A DNA stretch of 64,000 bases from Trileptium ribeirensis (lineage: Eukaryota; Nematoda; Enoplea; Enoplida; Thoracostomopsidae): the NCBI GenBank assembly GCA_030248225.1, contig JASANE010003464.1, positions 1-64,000 of the forward strand, in the 5' to 3' direction. How positions within the stretch are numbered: position 1 is the stretch's first letter; the number at the start of each line of letters is the position of its first letter. The position numbers were made by a program, and so were the translations under genes. This document shows, in pieces, positions 1 through 12,800 of the stretch. The notes under the pieces are model-generated. The model did no database searches, had not been told where the DNA came from, and was given only the letters and a program-made list of their open reading frames with translations.

Positions 1-77
1 ATTTGGGGTGCGTTTAAGCACTTTTGACGCCGAAATCATGAAAACTAAACGTAACGGGCCGGAACGGGCCTGTTACA
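1..77 (-). repeat. LTR-like terminus at window edge
   Basis: Read on the minus strand from base 77 the sequence starts TGTAACAGGCCCG and contains an imperfect palindrome (GGGCC, GGAAC, GGGCC). The same kind of start (TGTAACAGGGCCG) occurs on the minus strand at 22265, next to the large gypsy-like element. Both begin with the TG typical of LTRs. The rest lies outside the window, so calling this an LTR of a related element is inference. Confidence 0.3.
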
Positions 78-946
78 TATATATGTGATTTTAGTTTTCT
101 ATTATTGTTGTCAAATCGACTTACGACAAAGCATGATTTTTTGTATAATTTTCTTAATTTGAAGCATGCAACACTTCAGCTACTGGGCAGATATATAAAT
201 TTGTGCTGTGGAAAATGAATGAAATAAATGCTATACGATAATGCTTGTTACAAAAAATAACTAAACAACAGAATTTGACGAATAATTGGGTCTATGAAAC
301 TTGTGTGTATATTAATGTTTGTAATACATTAGAATGTGAGTATGCCTGAATTATTTATGTAGTATGTGTATATATGTGGTTGCCGTTGCTGGATGTTAAT
401 CCAATACAAGCCTGGATCCTCTTTAATGCGACACAAAGGTTCAGTCATTAAAGCATCGGGACAATAGCAAAACCGATTTGGATATCCACGTGCATGGAGT
501 GTTGGTTGTCAAACCAATAAACGTGGGAATATTTACTGCGGTGGCTGCGGTTATTTGTATTTGGCATAAATAACGATGTAAATCGCGTAACGAAGAAACG
601 GAATTATTGACTCAAATAATGAAATATGATTGAATGACAAGTAATGACAATAAGAGCACATTTGGAAATTTATCGGCACGTCAGCGCAAAATTGTCCATC
701 GTGAATGATTGTGTTTATGCGAATATCGGGTGCAAAATGGGGCAGTATATAATGCAGACTGTATGTTCTATATCCAATGTGTATATTGTTGTACTTGTAA
801 TATTATAAAGGCAGGGCATATGATCCTGTGCCACGCTTTGCATTGTGTCGTATTGTATGTAATATTTGTATACAAATTGAGGTTTAATAAAAAACAGCTT
901 TAGGTTGGAAAATTTTTGGGCCAAATGTTTTGTGAGCGAGGGGGAA
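78..946. other. Gene-free AT-rich stretch
   Basis: No open frame with recognisable protein features on either strand. The short frames around 709-972 are low-complexity chance frames. No repeat or RNA motif recognised. Confidence 0.6.
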
Positions 947-1611
947 ATGTGACAAGGTACCATCACGTCCATCGATTCAATAATTCGATTCTCTAGCTAA
1001 CTGATTGTATGATGTCTTCTACGAGTGTTTTTAGTACGATATTATCTGATTGTTTACTTCTGTGCGTATAGAGTAGTGTTAAGTTGTTTACGATACGTGC
1101 AATTGTCTCATTTCAGGCGGTTTCGATACACGCATCGTTGCAATATGTAATATGAGTAAATAATAGTAACTATATTATGTGTGATGTTTGAATCGTATGT
1201 TTGAATCGGCTTAGTGTTTGTATATTCCATCCTATGTGCGTGGTATACTGACGATGTATGTACAATATGACTTAAGCTGTGTTCTATATGTTTGACATGT
1301 ATTGGAATAGATGAGATGCTAGTATTAAGTGGAGGAAAATAGGTAGGAGGGATGACCCATGTATTTATGAATTTTGATACCATTATATTTCGGGCGCAGT
1401 CTAGATTATCCAAAATAAATTTGGTACCTTTTGATCCAGCAGTTAAGAAATTTGGGTGCATCCTCCATATCAGCCTACAGATTCCGAATAATTAAGTTGT
1501 AAAAAATTATAAAATTTTAGGAGTGTGCCTAAGATCCTGGAAATAGTAAAATTAAGAGAGTATTGAATAATATTCTGTGTGTTATGGCCTGTTGTATTGT
1601 CGTTTATATGT
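947..1611. repeat. Dispersed repeat, copy A
   Basis: This ~665-bp segment matches 15145-15850 in the same orientation. It starts ATGTGACAAGGTACCATCAC and includes the shared stretch ending GTTATGGCCTGTTGTATT. Copy B carries about 40 extra bases near its start. No protein is recognised in it. It may be part of a non-autonomous element; the class is unknown. Confidence 0.85.
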
Positions 1612-1909
1612 TGTGAGTGTTAGTAATGAGTGCCTATTGCATTGACACCTAATTAGCAGATATGTGTGTATATGTGCTGAATCCGCATCTAAACTTTGGA
1701 CAAATGTCTTGAGTTAACAATTCGGCGAATTTCATAAAAAGTCTTTCTCTAGAACGAAAATTACAACCTAAGTTAAGGAGCGGATTTATAAATCTCAAGA
1801 ACTAGGGACTCCTCTGGCAACGATTAAATCTTAGGAGTTAGAGAGGTTTCAGAACTATGTTGAATTTGGTTCCCGGGAATTGGGGTGAGAAAAGTTTATT
1901 TAAACACTT
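1612..1909. other. Non-coding spacer
   Basis: No recognised gene or repeat. Similarity to copy B stops at about 1611 and the direct repeat shared with 3657-4031 begins at about 1910. Confidence 0.5.
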
Positions 1910-2284
1910 GATGATTGCAATGTGAGCAACAAACCATGCATTGGTGATGTGGTTTAGAAAACCAACAAATATCAGAAGACGAATTAGATCTTTGATTTTT
2001 GCCCATCGTGTAAAAATCAATAAACAAGAATTTCAAGAATCTGGGAATTTATTTGAAAAAAAGATTATCAACCAGAAGACAATGACAAAAACTTTGTTCG
2101 CAATACTGGTTCGCAATACGTAAAAAGCTGGCCTTTTTATATAATAAACAACCATATATTTTGTATATATGCGCAATTTCTTTTTATTTCCTAATAGGTT
2201 TAGCGGTAGGCAGCAGTAAGGCCAGCACATGCCGTGTCAGGGGCGCGGGTCCGACTATGATTTCGGCAAGGACATAGTGGAGGC
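1910..2284. repeat. ~375-bp direct repeat, left copy
   Basis: Nearly identical to 3657-4031, from GATGATTGCAATGTGAGCAA to CATAGTGGAGGCCG. The last ~55 bp read into the reverse transcriptase frame that starts at 2229. Differences are a few substitutions and small indels, so the duplication is fairly recent. Confidence 0.9.
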
Positions 2285-3401
2285 CGGCGGTTTGACTACT
2301 GCTGTGATTGCATTAGACTTCTCTGCTGTCTTCGACACTGTTGATCACAGTACTCTGTTGGCCAGACTCAAGACTGATTTCTGTATAAGTGGTCGTTGTC
2401 TATCCTTGTTTGAGAATTACTTATCCGACCGCTACCAACAAGTTCTGATTAACGGAAACCTTTCACCTTCTCGGCAACTGTTATATGGCGTTCCGCAAGG
2501 AAGCGTCTTGGGTACATTACTTTTTATTTTATATACAGCTCCTCTTGATAAACTTATTATTGATTTAGGGTGCCGATGTGTAATGTATGCCGACGATATT
2601 GTGGTATACATCGGGTATGCTAGGGACAATGAGATTGACAGAATGTAACAGTTTAGTCTTACTATTGCTCACATTGTCGTGTGGTTCCTTATGAACCAGC
2701 TCAAGCTTAACCCGCTAAAATCGGAATTTGTTTTAGTTAATGGTTCATTATATGTGATAAATCATGTCAATATTGACGACTCCATTATTGCTCGATCACC
2801 TTCATTTAAATTTCTCGGTGTTACCATCGATGAGTCATTGTCTTTCAATTATATACTATGCGATCCAAATCAGCAAAATATATATGTGGCAGCTTCGTGA
2901 GATGCGGCGGATTAGACCAATACTTGACAGAGTCACGGCGAAGATAATGATCCGTGCATTTGTTATATCACGTGTTGATTATTACAACTCACTTTTCTGT
3001 CAACTCCCTGAAACAGTAACCAAGCATCTCGCTCGAGTTCTAAATGGCGCTGCTGGGTTAGTAACGCTACGCGACGCTGTGATCACGTAACCCCTATTTT
3101 ACGTAGTCTACATTGGTTACCTGTACAGAAACGGATAATATTTAAGATTGCTTGTCTCGTTTTTAAGTGTCTTCGTGGCAATGGGCCTTCCTACTTAATT
3201 GATAAACTTTATCTATGTGACTGCGAAGGATTATTCTCCATGCAGAAACTGCAGGTTCCATCACGTATCGACTGCAGCTTTGAATATTTCGCACTAATAA
3301 TTTGGAATACTCTTCATGTGTCTCTAGGGTCGAGAGATCTAACAATGACTATGTTTCGGCGACAGCTAAAGTCGCTCCTGTTTGATGTTGTCTTCAATTA
3401 G
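2229..3401 (+). pseudogene. CR1/L2-like non-LTR reverse transcriptase relic
   Basis: The 3' half of a non-LTR retrotransposon ORF2, which would copy element RNA by target-primed reverse transcription. Visible in order: the palm motif ALDFSAVFDTVDH (about residues 29-41), GVPQGSVLGTLLFILY, the catalytic YADDIVVY box, and the thumb motif KFLGVTIDESLSF near 2807-2850. Next comes the long C-terminal region typical of CR1/L2 elements, including LHWLPVQKR near 3108 and a tail ending at the stop at 3399-3401. The frame is broken by TAA at 2646, a frameshift near 2850 and a stop at 3088. Endonuclease and ORF1 are absent. It is a dead 5'-truncated copy lying between two ~375-bp direct repeats. Confidence 0.9.
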
Positions 3402-3448
3402 CTATCCCACTACTGTTGAGCAGCGCGATTATCCTAATTGTGATTCAA

Positions 3449-3784
3449 CTACAACCGACAATCAAAACCTGAAGATGCTTGTGGAGTAGGTGGAGGGTAG
3501 CAGTAAGTAGAGTTAGAGGGGCTACCATATTCAAGACGTTCGATGTCATCTTTTGAGGCAACAGGAAGCCATGATTTACAAATATAGGAAGTATCTGTTT
3601 CCCGAATGACGATACTAAGGTCATACGCCGATAGTCTCATGCACTCGAAATGGATTTGATGATTGCAATGTGAGCAACAAACCATGCATTTGTGATGTGG
3701 TTTAGAAAACCAACAAATATCAGAAGACGAATTAGATCTTTGATTTATGCCAATCGTGTTAAAATCAATAATGAATTTCAACAA
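3449..3784 (-). pseudogene. PHD-finger-like fragment, possible retroelement ORF1
   Basis: A 111-residue minus-strand frame holds a Cys/His cluster spaced like a PHD or related treble-clef zinc finger: a CW pair, then HHKCMVCCSHC, then HFEC, then ICKSW where the last Cys of the usual WxCxxC appears to be Ser. PHD-type fingers occur in ORF1 of several CR1-like elements. That fits the neighbouring CR1/L2-like RT, but this frame is on the opposite strand, so it is not the same copy. Its upstream part extends into the right-hand direct repeat. A true PHD finger is plausible but not certain. Confidence 0.45.
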
Positions 3785-4031
3785 TCTGGGAGTTTAGTTG
3801 AAAAAAGAGTATCAACCAGAAGACAATGACAAAAACTTTGTTCGCAATACTGGTTCGCAATACGTAAAAAGCTGGCCTTTTTATATAATAAACAACCATA
3901 TATTTTGTATATATGCGCAATTTCTTTTTATTTCCTAATAGGTTTAGCGGTAGGCAGCAGTAAGCCCAGCACATGCCGTGTCAGGGGCGCGGGTCCGATT
4001 ATGATTTCGGCAAGGACATAGTGGAGGCCGA
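3657..4031. repeat. ~375-bp direct repeat, right copy
   Basis: Right-hand partner of 1910-2284. It ends at the same GGAGGCCG as the left copy but continues into a SINE-like sequence instead of reverse transcriptase. On its left it is contiguous with the PHD-like frame, which the left copy lacks. Confidence 0.9.
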
Positions 4032-4200
4032 CCTTATCCAGGTTACCTAACACATTTTCCATCTGCGCCTTGCGATAGGAGCTAGAGGACCACGGTATGT
4101 AAGAAACAGCCGATGAAATGTTGGACTGAATTTGAACTCACTACTTTCCTCGTTTTAGTCCGCAAGCCGGCGCTCTACCGACTAAACTATCCCTGCCCTA
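4032..4200 (-). repeat. tRNA-derived SINE (or tRNA relic)
   Basis: On the minus strand from about 4196 the sequence begins GGCAGGGATAGTTTAGTCGG and continues TAGAGCGCCGGCTTG, a good RNA polymerase III A box with a tRNA-like D arm. About 40 bases later GAGTTCAAATTCA resembles a B box. The anticodon arm does not fold properly, so it is not a functional tRNA. A ~100-bp non-tRNA body follows to the boundary with the direct repeat. This is the typical arrangement of a SINE head and body. Confidence 0.55.
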
Positions 4201-4394
4201 CTGCGTAACAGCGATAAAGCAGTTACAATCGCCAGGAATAATTCAAAAAATAATAGAAATTAGTTCAGACAGTTGGCGTCTCACATTCAGTTGGGATATG
4301 GCCAAAAGTAGTGTAAAAACACAACTGGTGAATATATACTTATCTTTAATACAAAATAGTGTTATATATCATTTCCTTTAATGCTGAGGCATCT

Positions 4395-5040
4395 TGGCCC
4401 GCTAAATCCTTGCAGTGACGTCAAAGTCGGACTTTAACCCTGTGGGGATGTTGTGCCGGCCGCAAACCCAGGTTTATGGATATAGGAACGGTATTGTTAA
4501 CGAACATTTGTGTTACTGTTTTGTGGGTTGATCGTTTGTTGCAAAAGCTTCGGCCCACCTGCAGAAGTAACCCATAAATCATACTATATGTACCAGATTT
4601 TGTTTCAGCAATGGGCCTATGGTATTTATGCCACGTATATGCCAAGGTGCTAAGGCTTTTATAGGCTGCAGCACATTTCGATTTGGACCGCATCTAGAGT
4701 ACGCAAGGCGTGCAAGGATCAATGAACTCTTGAATATCGGTGGACATATTTGCCCAAAAAAATTTCTGGTCATTGTAGTGTATACTTTATCAGAGACTAA
4801 ATGACCACCGTATATTGTATTGTGATGTTGCTGGACAAACGTATGCTTTAAACCAGGTGACACCACAAATTGATTTTCCCAAGGGTAAGCGTATTTGCAT
4901 ACTGCGCGATATAACGTACTGACCAACACTTCCAACTTGAGCACCCAATCCTGGACGGGAAACCATGTATCAGCTAATATTTCGTTGTAAAAAATACATT
5001 TCCTTGCCTTGAGCCTAGAATCAGGCTCTTGGGTATTCAT
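4395..5040 (-). pseudogene. Ty3/gypsy integrase relic (zinc-binding and core start)
   Basis: A 153-residue minus-strand frame (4579-5040) carries an HHCC-like zinc-binding region: HHNTIYGGHLVSDKVYTTM, an FFGQICPP element replacing the usual FYWP, and RLAYSRCG where two Cys are expected. PWHIRGINTIGPL follows, corresponding to the first strand of the integrase core with its catalytic Asp apparently lost (Asn). Homology continues in another frame near 4421-4580 with YFCRWAEAF, typical of gypsy integrases. Several stops and frameshifts separate the pieces. No RT or Gag of this copy is nearby, so it is an isolated dead fragment. Confidence 0.8.
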
Positions 5041-5857
5041 AACTGTATCTTTATCCCAGGGAGCTCTAAACTAAAGTACATTGTACTTTGAATACAAATA
5101 ACGCTCTGTAATTTCTTGTTTCTCAGGTGGATTTATATCACCGAATTCCCTGTTCAACTCATTCCCGTTTACACCACCTTTCTGTTGAGCATTTCTCAAA
5201 TTTCCTAAGTCATTCTGTGTTTAAAATCTTGCTGTGTGTCTCCTTGCCCTCGTTGGCTCAAGTCTGGTGGGCTGTAAAGGAATATGCGGCGGTACATTTC
5301 ATTAGCATTTTAAGTTTATTTCCTTAACAGGTACTTCTTTATAAACGAAAATTTGCTTAGTGTGTAGTTGTGAGATGCAACTATGTGCGTCAATTCGGCA
5401 AGCGATTCATGACTGTAGAAAACATAACTTACTTAGCAGGGAATAATATTTCGAACCGTAAAGGTGGTTGCACTGCAAAATGACTGTTACACGAAACTGG
5501 CTCGAACGAAATCGCTTTAAAAATAGAAATGCGACAGTAATTTTTGGCGAGAGCTCAGAAAATGCGGTATTGGGCATTGTGGTTTTCACTGGGTTTGCAA
5601 TGAAAATAAGCGCCGTAGTGTAGTAGTCGTTCTTTTTCTTCAACAAAAGCTCGCGCATAAGTGTTGCCGACTATGCCGTTTCAGTATAGCATAAGAGTGG
5701 CACTTCGTTAAGTTAGTTAATAAACGTTTGTTCTCATCGGGCTGTTGTTGCGTCAACTAAGAAAGCGTAATAAAGCTACACTGGCACTTGCTAAGCTGCT
5801 ATTGCCGTTGGGTCGAATTCAAAGCTGGCAACGCTAGGAAATCTACTTATCACCACT
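5041..5857. other. Gene-free stretch
   Basis: Only short unrelated frames without motifs. The part from about 5690 may already belong to the LTR-like repeat described next, because its style resembles a promoter/leader region, but no second copy in the window covers it. Confidence 0.4.
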
Positions 5858-6040
5858 TCCCTGGTACGCCAGATCACGAACTCGTGCACCCCATCTGTTC
5901 GCGTAATACTATTTGGTGGCCAAACTCGTAGTTAAATTGTGTATTTTCTGTGTTATAGTAGCTGCTGGGGGTTAGAGCGTCGCATAAGCACAGAACTACA
6001 CTGCCGCAAAATGAAATCCAGCTCCGACAACTAGTGTCTG
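5858..6040. repeat. Dispersed LTR/leader-like repeat, shared with 60440-60625
   Basis: Diverged but clear same-strand match to 60440-60625: shared blocks include TATTTGGTGG, TTGTGTATTTTCTGTGTTAT against its counterpart, GTTATAGTAGC and AGCTCCGACA. No coding content. The conserved order with indels is what is expected of LTR or 5'-leader fragments of one retroelement family; that class is inference. Confidence 0.65.
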
Positions 6041-6294
6041 AGAATTACGCTATTTACGTGCCGATTATATTGAGCTATAACTAGTTATTAGCGGTCGACT
6101 ACTCTCTAGTTTCCCTACAATTCCCCGGCCCCCAGATGGCTGGCCGAACCGGCGTTCAGAGGAGAATCGTTGCAATAGGCTGGTCACCCTCGACACGAAC
6201 TCGCCCACCCTTGGTATACTCACGTAACTTTCTCCCAACTAACTGATTTGCTCAGACTAAAAGTTATTTACTTTGGAACCACCATGGCGGACCG

Positions 6295-6560
6295 TTATAG
6301 TTTAGTTAACGCTCGTGGTCAATGCTGTGAGATTATAGGCCTTCTCCGTGGCACGTTTCTACCAAAAATGTTAGTCAACATCCTCAATGGTGGCCAGTGG
6401 GATAGGGGTTGAAGTAGAGGTCGATAGGTACCCAGAATATAAGTACAAGTAGAGAAGGACCTACCAAAGGGACGGACCGGTCTACCAGAGGTCGGAAATA
6501 CCCTTTACCACTGATTAAGAGTGAGCGAGTTCAGGGATGGGTAGACGCGTCATTGCCTTG
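6295..6560. repeat. Dispersed repeat, shared with 53405-53680
   Basis: Same-strand match to 53405-53680. Shared blocks include GGCCTTCTCCG, GGCACGTTTCT, AATGGTGGCCA, GGACCGGTCTACCAG and GTCATTGCC. It is non-coding. Together with 5858-6040 it probably forms the LTR/leader of one retroelement family. Confidence 0.75.
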
Positions 6561-6847
6561 GTCAGAGGCGTTGAGTTTAGTTTCAAACTGACTGAAGATA
6601 TGCTGCAACATGTAATTCCAAATCAAATTACAAAATAATTTAGCCGTGTGGATGTGATTAACATTAAACAGAATATTTCTGCTGAGAAAATTAAAACCAA
6701 TTGAGTTATAGAACATCAGTGAATAGGCTACCGTTAAAACAATTAAGTTGCGTACACCATTTAACCATTCAACGAAACCCAATTGAGGTACCATTAATCA
6801 TAGCAAGTATACTGTATGCCGCTCTCACAGTACCATGAAGTACCACT

Positions 6848-9800
6848 GACAAGAACTATTCGTGGTGAATTGTAGATAACTAATCATCGTATTTAACGTG
6901 CCGAGAAATAAAATATACACCATAATTGATGGCCTGCACGTGACACATAACCTAACAAATGAAGATAGACTACAAGTCTGGAAATCATGTTCGTCGATCG
7001 TAAAACCCTTGAAACCCTTCCAAAAGATATAATATGGACCTGTCGGATTCTAAATACCACAGTTGTATATAGCGGATTTATAACGCAAAACACTCTTTTG
7101 AACTCATAAAGACATTAATAACATGACGAAATTTAAAAAATTTTGATTTCTAGAAAAAGATTATCGTACCATATTCAGGCCCAGTAAGATGTCCCACAAA
7201 AGGGATTGTTCAGCAAAGTTGTATATTTCGATGATTGTAGTAAGGGAACTAAGACATATATGGACCATTCTTGATGCGCAGCACGCAATAAGTAACGCAA
7301 TAACTGAAGACAAACTATATTCTGGAAATCGTATTCAGCGTCCCTAAACCCAATGAAAACCACACGCGACTCTAAACTCAATGAACACCATCGGAAAAGG
7401 CAAGAACTATTCGTGGTGAATCGTAGAGAACTAATTGTCCTATTCAATGTGCCGAAAAATAAAATATACACCGTGCTTGATGGCCTGAACGTAACACATA
7501 ACCGAACAAATGAAGATAGACTACAATTCTGGAAATCAATTCGTTGACAGTAAAACCCTTGAAACCCTTTCAAAAGATATAATATGGTCCAGTAGAATTC
7601 TAAATACTACAACCGTATATAGCAGATTTAAAACACAAAGCGTTTAAATTCAAAAATACATTAATAATATGACGAAATTTGATAAATTTTGATTTGCAGC
7701 AAAAGATTATCACCCATATACAGGCCCATGGAGATGTCCCACAAAAGTTATTGTTCAGCAAAGTTGTATATTTCGATAATTGTAGTCAGAGTACTAAAAT
7801 ATATATATGGACTGCTCTTGGTACCTAGCCGCAATACATAACGCAATAACCGAAGACAGTCTATATTTTGAAAATCGTGTTCAGCGACCCTAAACCCAAT
7901 GAAAACCAGCCGAAAAGCTAAGAACTATTTGTGGTGGATGTAGATAACTTAGATGTCTTATAGATGTCTTAACTAATCGTCGTACTCACCGCTCCAAAAA
8001 ATAAAATATACACCATGCTTGATGGCTTGCACGTGACACATAACCTAACAAACGAAGATAGACTACAATTCTCGAAATCAAGTTCGTCGACCATAAAACG
8101 ATTGAAACCGTTTCAAAAGGTATACTATGGTAGTCGGTTTCTAAATACCACAATCGTATATAGCGGATTTATAACGCAAAACACTCCTTTAAATTCATAA
8201 ACACATTAATAACATGACGATATTTAAATATTTTGGTTTCTAGAAAAAGAGTATCGTACCATATTCAGGCCCAGGGAGATGTCCCACAAAAGTGATTGTT
8301 CAACAAAGTTGTATATTTCGATGATAGTAGTAAGCGAACTAAGACATATATGGACCATTCTTGATGCGTAGCACGCAATAAGTAACGCAATAACCGAAGA
8401 CAAACTATATTCTGGAAATCGTATTCAGCGTCCCTAAACCCAATGAAAACCACACGCGACTCTAAACTCAACGAACACTAGCGGAAAAGGCAAGAACTAT
8501 TCGTGGTGAATCGTAGAGAACTAATCGTCCTATTCAAAGTGCCGAAAAATAAAATATACACCATGCTTGATGGCCTGAACGTGACACATAACCGAACAAA
8601 TGAAGATAGACTACAATTCTGGAAATCAAGTTCGTTGACAGTAAAACCCTTGAAACCCTTTCAAAAGATATAATATGGTCCAGTGGGATTCTAAATACTA
8701 CAACCGTATATAGCAGATTTAAAACACAAAACACTCGTTTGAATTCAAAAATACATTAACATAACGAAATTTGAAAATTTTGATTTCTAGAAAAAGATTA
8801 TCACCCATATTCAGTCTCAAGGAGATGTCCCACAAAACAGATTGTTCAGCAAAGTTGTACATTTCGATGATTGTAGTCAGCGAACTAAAACAGATATGGA
8901 CCATTCTTGATGCCTAGCACGCAATACATAACGCAATAACCGAAGAAAAACTATATTCTGGAAATCGTGTTCAGCGTCCCTAAACCCAATGAAAACCACA
9001 CGCGACTTTAAACTCAACGAACACCAGCGGAAAAGGCAAGAACTATTCGTGGTGAATCGTACAGAACTAATCGTCGTATTTAACGTGCCAAAAATAAAAT
9101 ATACACCATGCTTGATGGTCTGCATTTGACACATAACCTAACAAATGAAGATAGACTACAATTCTGGAAATCAAGTTCGTTGACCGTAAAACCCTTGAAA
9201 CCGTTTCAAAAGATATAATAAAGTCCAGTCGGATTCTAAACATTACAGCCGTATATAACAGATTTAAAACACAAAACACTCGTTTGAATTCAAAAATACA
9301 TTAATAACATGACGAAATTTGAAAATTTTTATTTATAGAAAAAGATTATCACCCACATTCAGTCCCAAGGAGATGTCCCACAAAACAGATTGTTCAGCAA
9401 AGTTATATATTTCGATGATTGTAGTCAGCGAACTAAAACAGATATGGATTATACTTGATGCCTAGCACGCAATACATAACGCAATAACCGAAGACAGACT
9501 ATATTCTGAAAATCGTGTTCAGCGACCCAAAACCCAATGAAAACCAGCCGAAAAGGCAAGAACTATTTGTGGTGGATGTAGATAACTTAGATGTCTTATA
9601 GATATCTTAACTAATCGTCGTATTCACCGCTCCAAAAAATAAAATATACACCATGCTTGATGGCCTGCACGTGACACATAACCTAACAAACGAAGACAGA
9701 CTACAATTCTCGAAATCAAGTTCGTCGAACATAAAACCCTTGAAACCGTTTCAGAAGGTATAATATGGTAGTCGGATTCTAAATACCACAACCGTATATG

Positions 9801-12800
9801 GCGGATTTATAACTCAAAACACTCATTTGAATTCATAAACACATTAATAACATGACGAAATTTAAATATTTTGATTTCTAGAAAAAGATTATCGTACCAT
9901 ATTCAGGCCCAGGTAGATGTCCTACAAAAGTGATTGTTCTGCAAAGTTGTATATTTCGATGATTGGAGTCAGCGAACTAAAACATATATGGACCATTCTT
10001 GATGCGTAGCACGCAATACGTAACGCAATAACCGAATATAAAATATATTCTGGAAATCGTGTTCAGCGTCCCTGAACCCTATTAAAACCACACGCGACTC
10101 TAAACTCAACGAACACCAGCGGAAAAGGCAAGAACTATTCGTGGTGAATCGTAGAGAACTAATCGTCCTATTCAATGTGCCGAAAAATAAAATATACACT
10201 ATGCTTGATGGCCCGCACGTGACACATAACCTAACAAACGAAGATAGACTACAATTCTCGAAATCAAGTTCGTCGAACATAAAACCCTTGAAACCCTTTC
10301 AAAAGATACAATATGGTCCAGTCGGATTCTAAATACTACAACCGTATATAGCAGATTTAAAACACAAAACACTTGTTTGAATTCAAAAATACATTAATAA
10401 CATGACGAAATTTGAAAATTTTGATCTACAGAAAAAAATTATCACCCATATTCAGGCCCAGGAAGACGTCCCACAAAAGGGATTGTTCAGCAAAGTTGCA
10501 TATTTCGAGGATTGTAGTCAGCGAACTAAAACAGATATGGACCATTCTTAATGCCTAGCACGCAATACATAACGCAATAACCAAAGACAAACTATATTCT
10601 GGAAATCGTGTTCAGCGTCCCTACACCCAATGAAAACCACACGCGACTTTAAACTCAACGAACACCAGCGGAAAAGGCAAGAACTATTCGTGGTGAATCG
10701 TAGAGAACTAATCGTCCTATTCAATGTGCCGAAAAATAAAATATACACTATGCTTGATGGCCCGCACGTGACACATAACCTAACAAACGAAGATAGACTA
10801 CAATTCTCGAAATCAAGTTCGTCGAACATAAAACCCTTGAAACCGTTTCAAAAGGTATAATACGGTAGTCGGATTCTAAATACCACGACGTATATAGCGG
10901 ATTTATAACTCAAAACACTCCTTTGAATTCATAAACACATTAATAACATGACGAAATTTAAATATTTTGATTTCTAGAAAAAAATTATCGTACCATATTC
11001 AAGCCCCGGGAGATGTCCTACAAAAGTGATTGTTCAGCAAAGTTGTATATTTCGATGATTGGAGTCAGCGAACTAAAACATATATGGACCATTCTTGATG
11101 CGTAGCACGCAATACGTAACGCAATAACCGAATACAAAATATATTCTGGAAATCGTGTTCAGCGATCCTGAACCCAATTAAAACCACACGCGACTCTAAA
11201 CTCAACGAACACCAGCGGAAAAGGCAAGAACTATTCGTGGTGAATCGTAGAGAACTAATCGTCCTATTCAATGTGCCGAAAAATAAAATATACACCATGC
11301 TTGATGGCCTGAACGTGACACATAACCGAACAAATGAAGATAGACTACAATTCTGGAAATCAAGTTCGTTGACAGTAAAACCCTTGAAATCCTTTCAAAA
11401 GATACAATATGGTCCAGTCGGATTCTAAATACTACAACCGTATATAGCAGATTAAAACACAAAACACTCCTTTGAATTCATAAACACATTAATAACATGA
11501 CGAAATGTAAATATTTTGATTTCTAGAAAAAGATTATCGTACCATATTCAGGCCCAGGGAGGTGTCCTACAAAAGTGATTGTTCAGCAAAGTTGTATATT
11601 TCGATGATTGGAGTCAGCGAACTAAAACATATATGGACCATTCTTGATGCGTAGCACGCAATACGTAACGCAATAACCGAATACAAAATATATTCTGGAA
11701 ATCGTGTTCACCGTCCCTGAACCCAGTTAAAACCACACGCGACTCTAAACTCAACGAACACCAGCGGAAAAGGCAAGAACTATTCGTGGTGAATCGTAGA
11801 GAACTAATCGTCCTATTCAATGTGCCGAAAAATAAAATATACGCCATGCTTGATTGCCTGCACGTGACACATAACCGAACAAATGAAGATAGACTACAAT
11901 TCTGGAAATCAATTCGTTAACAGTAAACCCTTGAAACCCTTTCAAAAATATAATATGGTCCAGTCGGATTCTAAATACTACATCCGTATATAGCAGATTT
12001 AAAACACAAAACACTCGTTTAAATTCAAAAATACATTAATAATATGACGAAATTTGATAACTTTTGATTTCTAGAAAAAGATTATCGTATCATATTCAGG
12101 CCCAAAAAGATGTCCCACAAAAGGGATTGTTCAGCAAAGTTGCATATTTCGAGGATTGTAGTCAGCGTACTAAAAACATATATGGACAATTCTGGATGCC
12201 TTGGACGCAATACATAACGTAATAACCGAAGACAGCTATATTCTGGAAATCGCATTCAGCGACCCTAAACCCAATGAAATCCAGACGAGACTCCTAAACC
12301 ATCGAACACCAGTGGAAAAGGCAAGAACTATTCGTGGTGAATCATAGAGAACTAATCGTCCTATTCAGTGTACCGAAAAATAAAATATACACCATGCTTG
12401 ATGGCCGGAACGTGACACATAACCTAACAAATGAAGATAACAACTCTGGAAATTAAGTTCGTTGACAGTAAAACCCTTGGAACCATTTCAAAAGATATAA
12501 TAAGGTCCAGTCGGATTCTAAACACTACAACCGTATACAGCAGATTTAAAACACAAAACTCTCGTTTGAATTCAAAAATACATTAATAACATGACGAAAT
12601 TTGAAAATTTTGATTTCTAGAAAAAGATTATCACCCATATTCAGTCCCAAGGAGATGTCCCACAAAACAGATTGTCCAGCAAAGTTGTATATTTCGATCA
12701 GCAAACTAAAACAGATATTGACCATTCTTGATGCCTAGCACGCAATACATAACGCAATAGCAATACAAACTATATTCTGGAAATCGTGTTCAGCGTCCCT

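Noticed and set aside
4119..4197. Functional tRNA gene on the minus strand
   Set aside because: A box is good but the anticodon stem does not pair and the acceptor end does not close; a SINE head or relic fits better.
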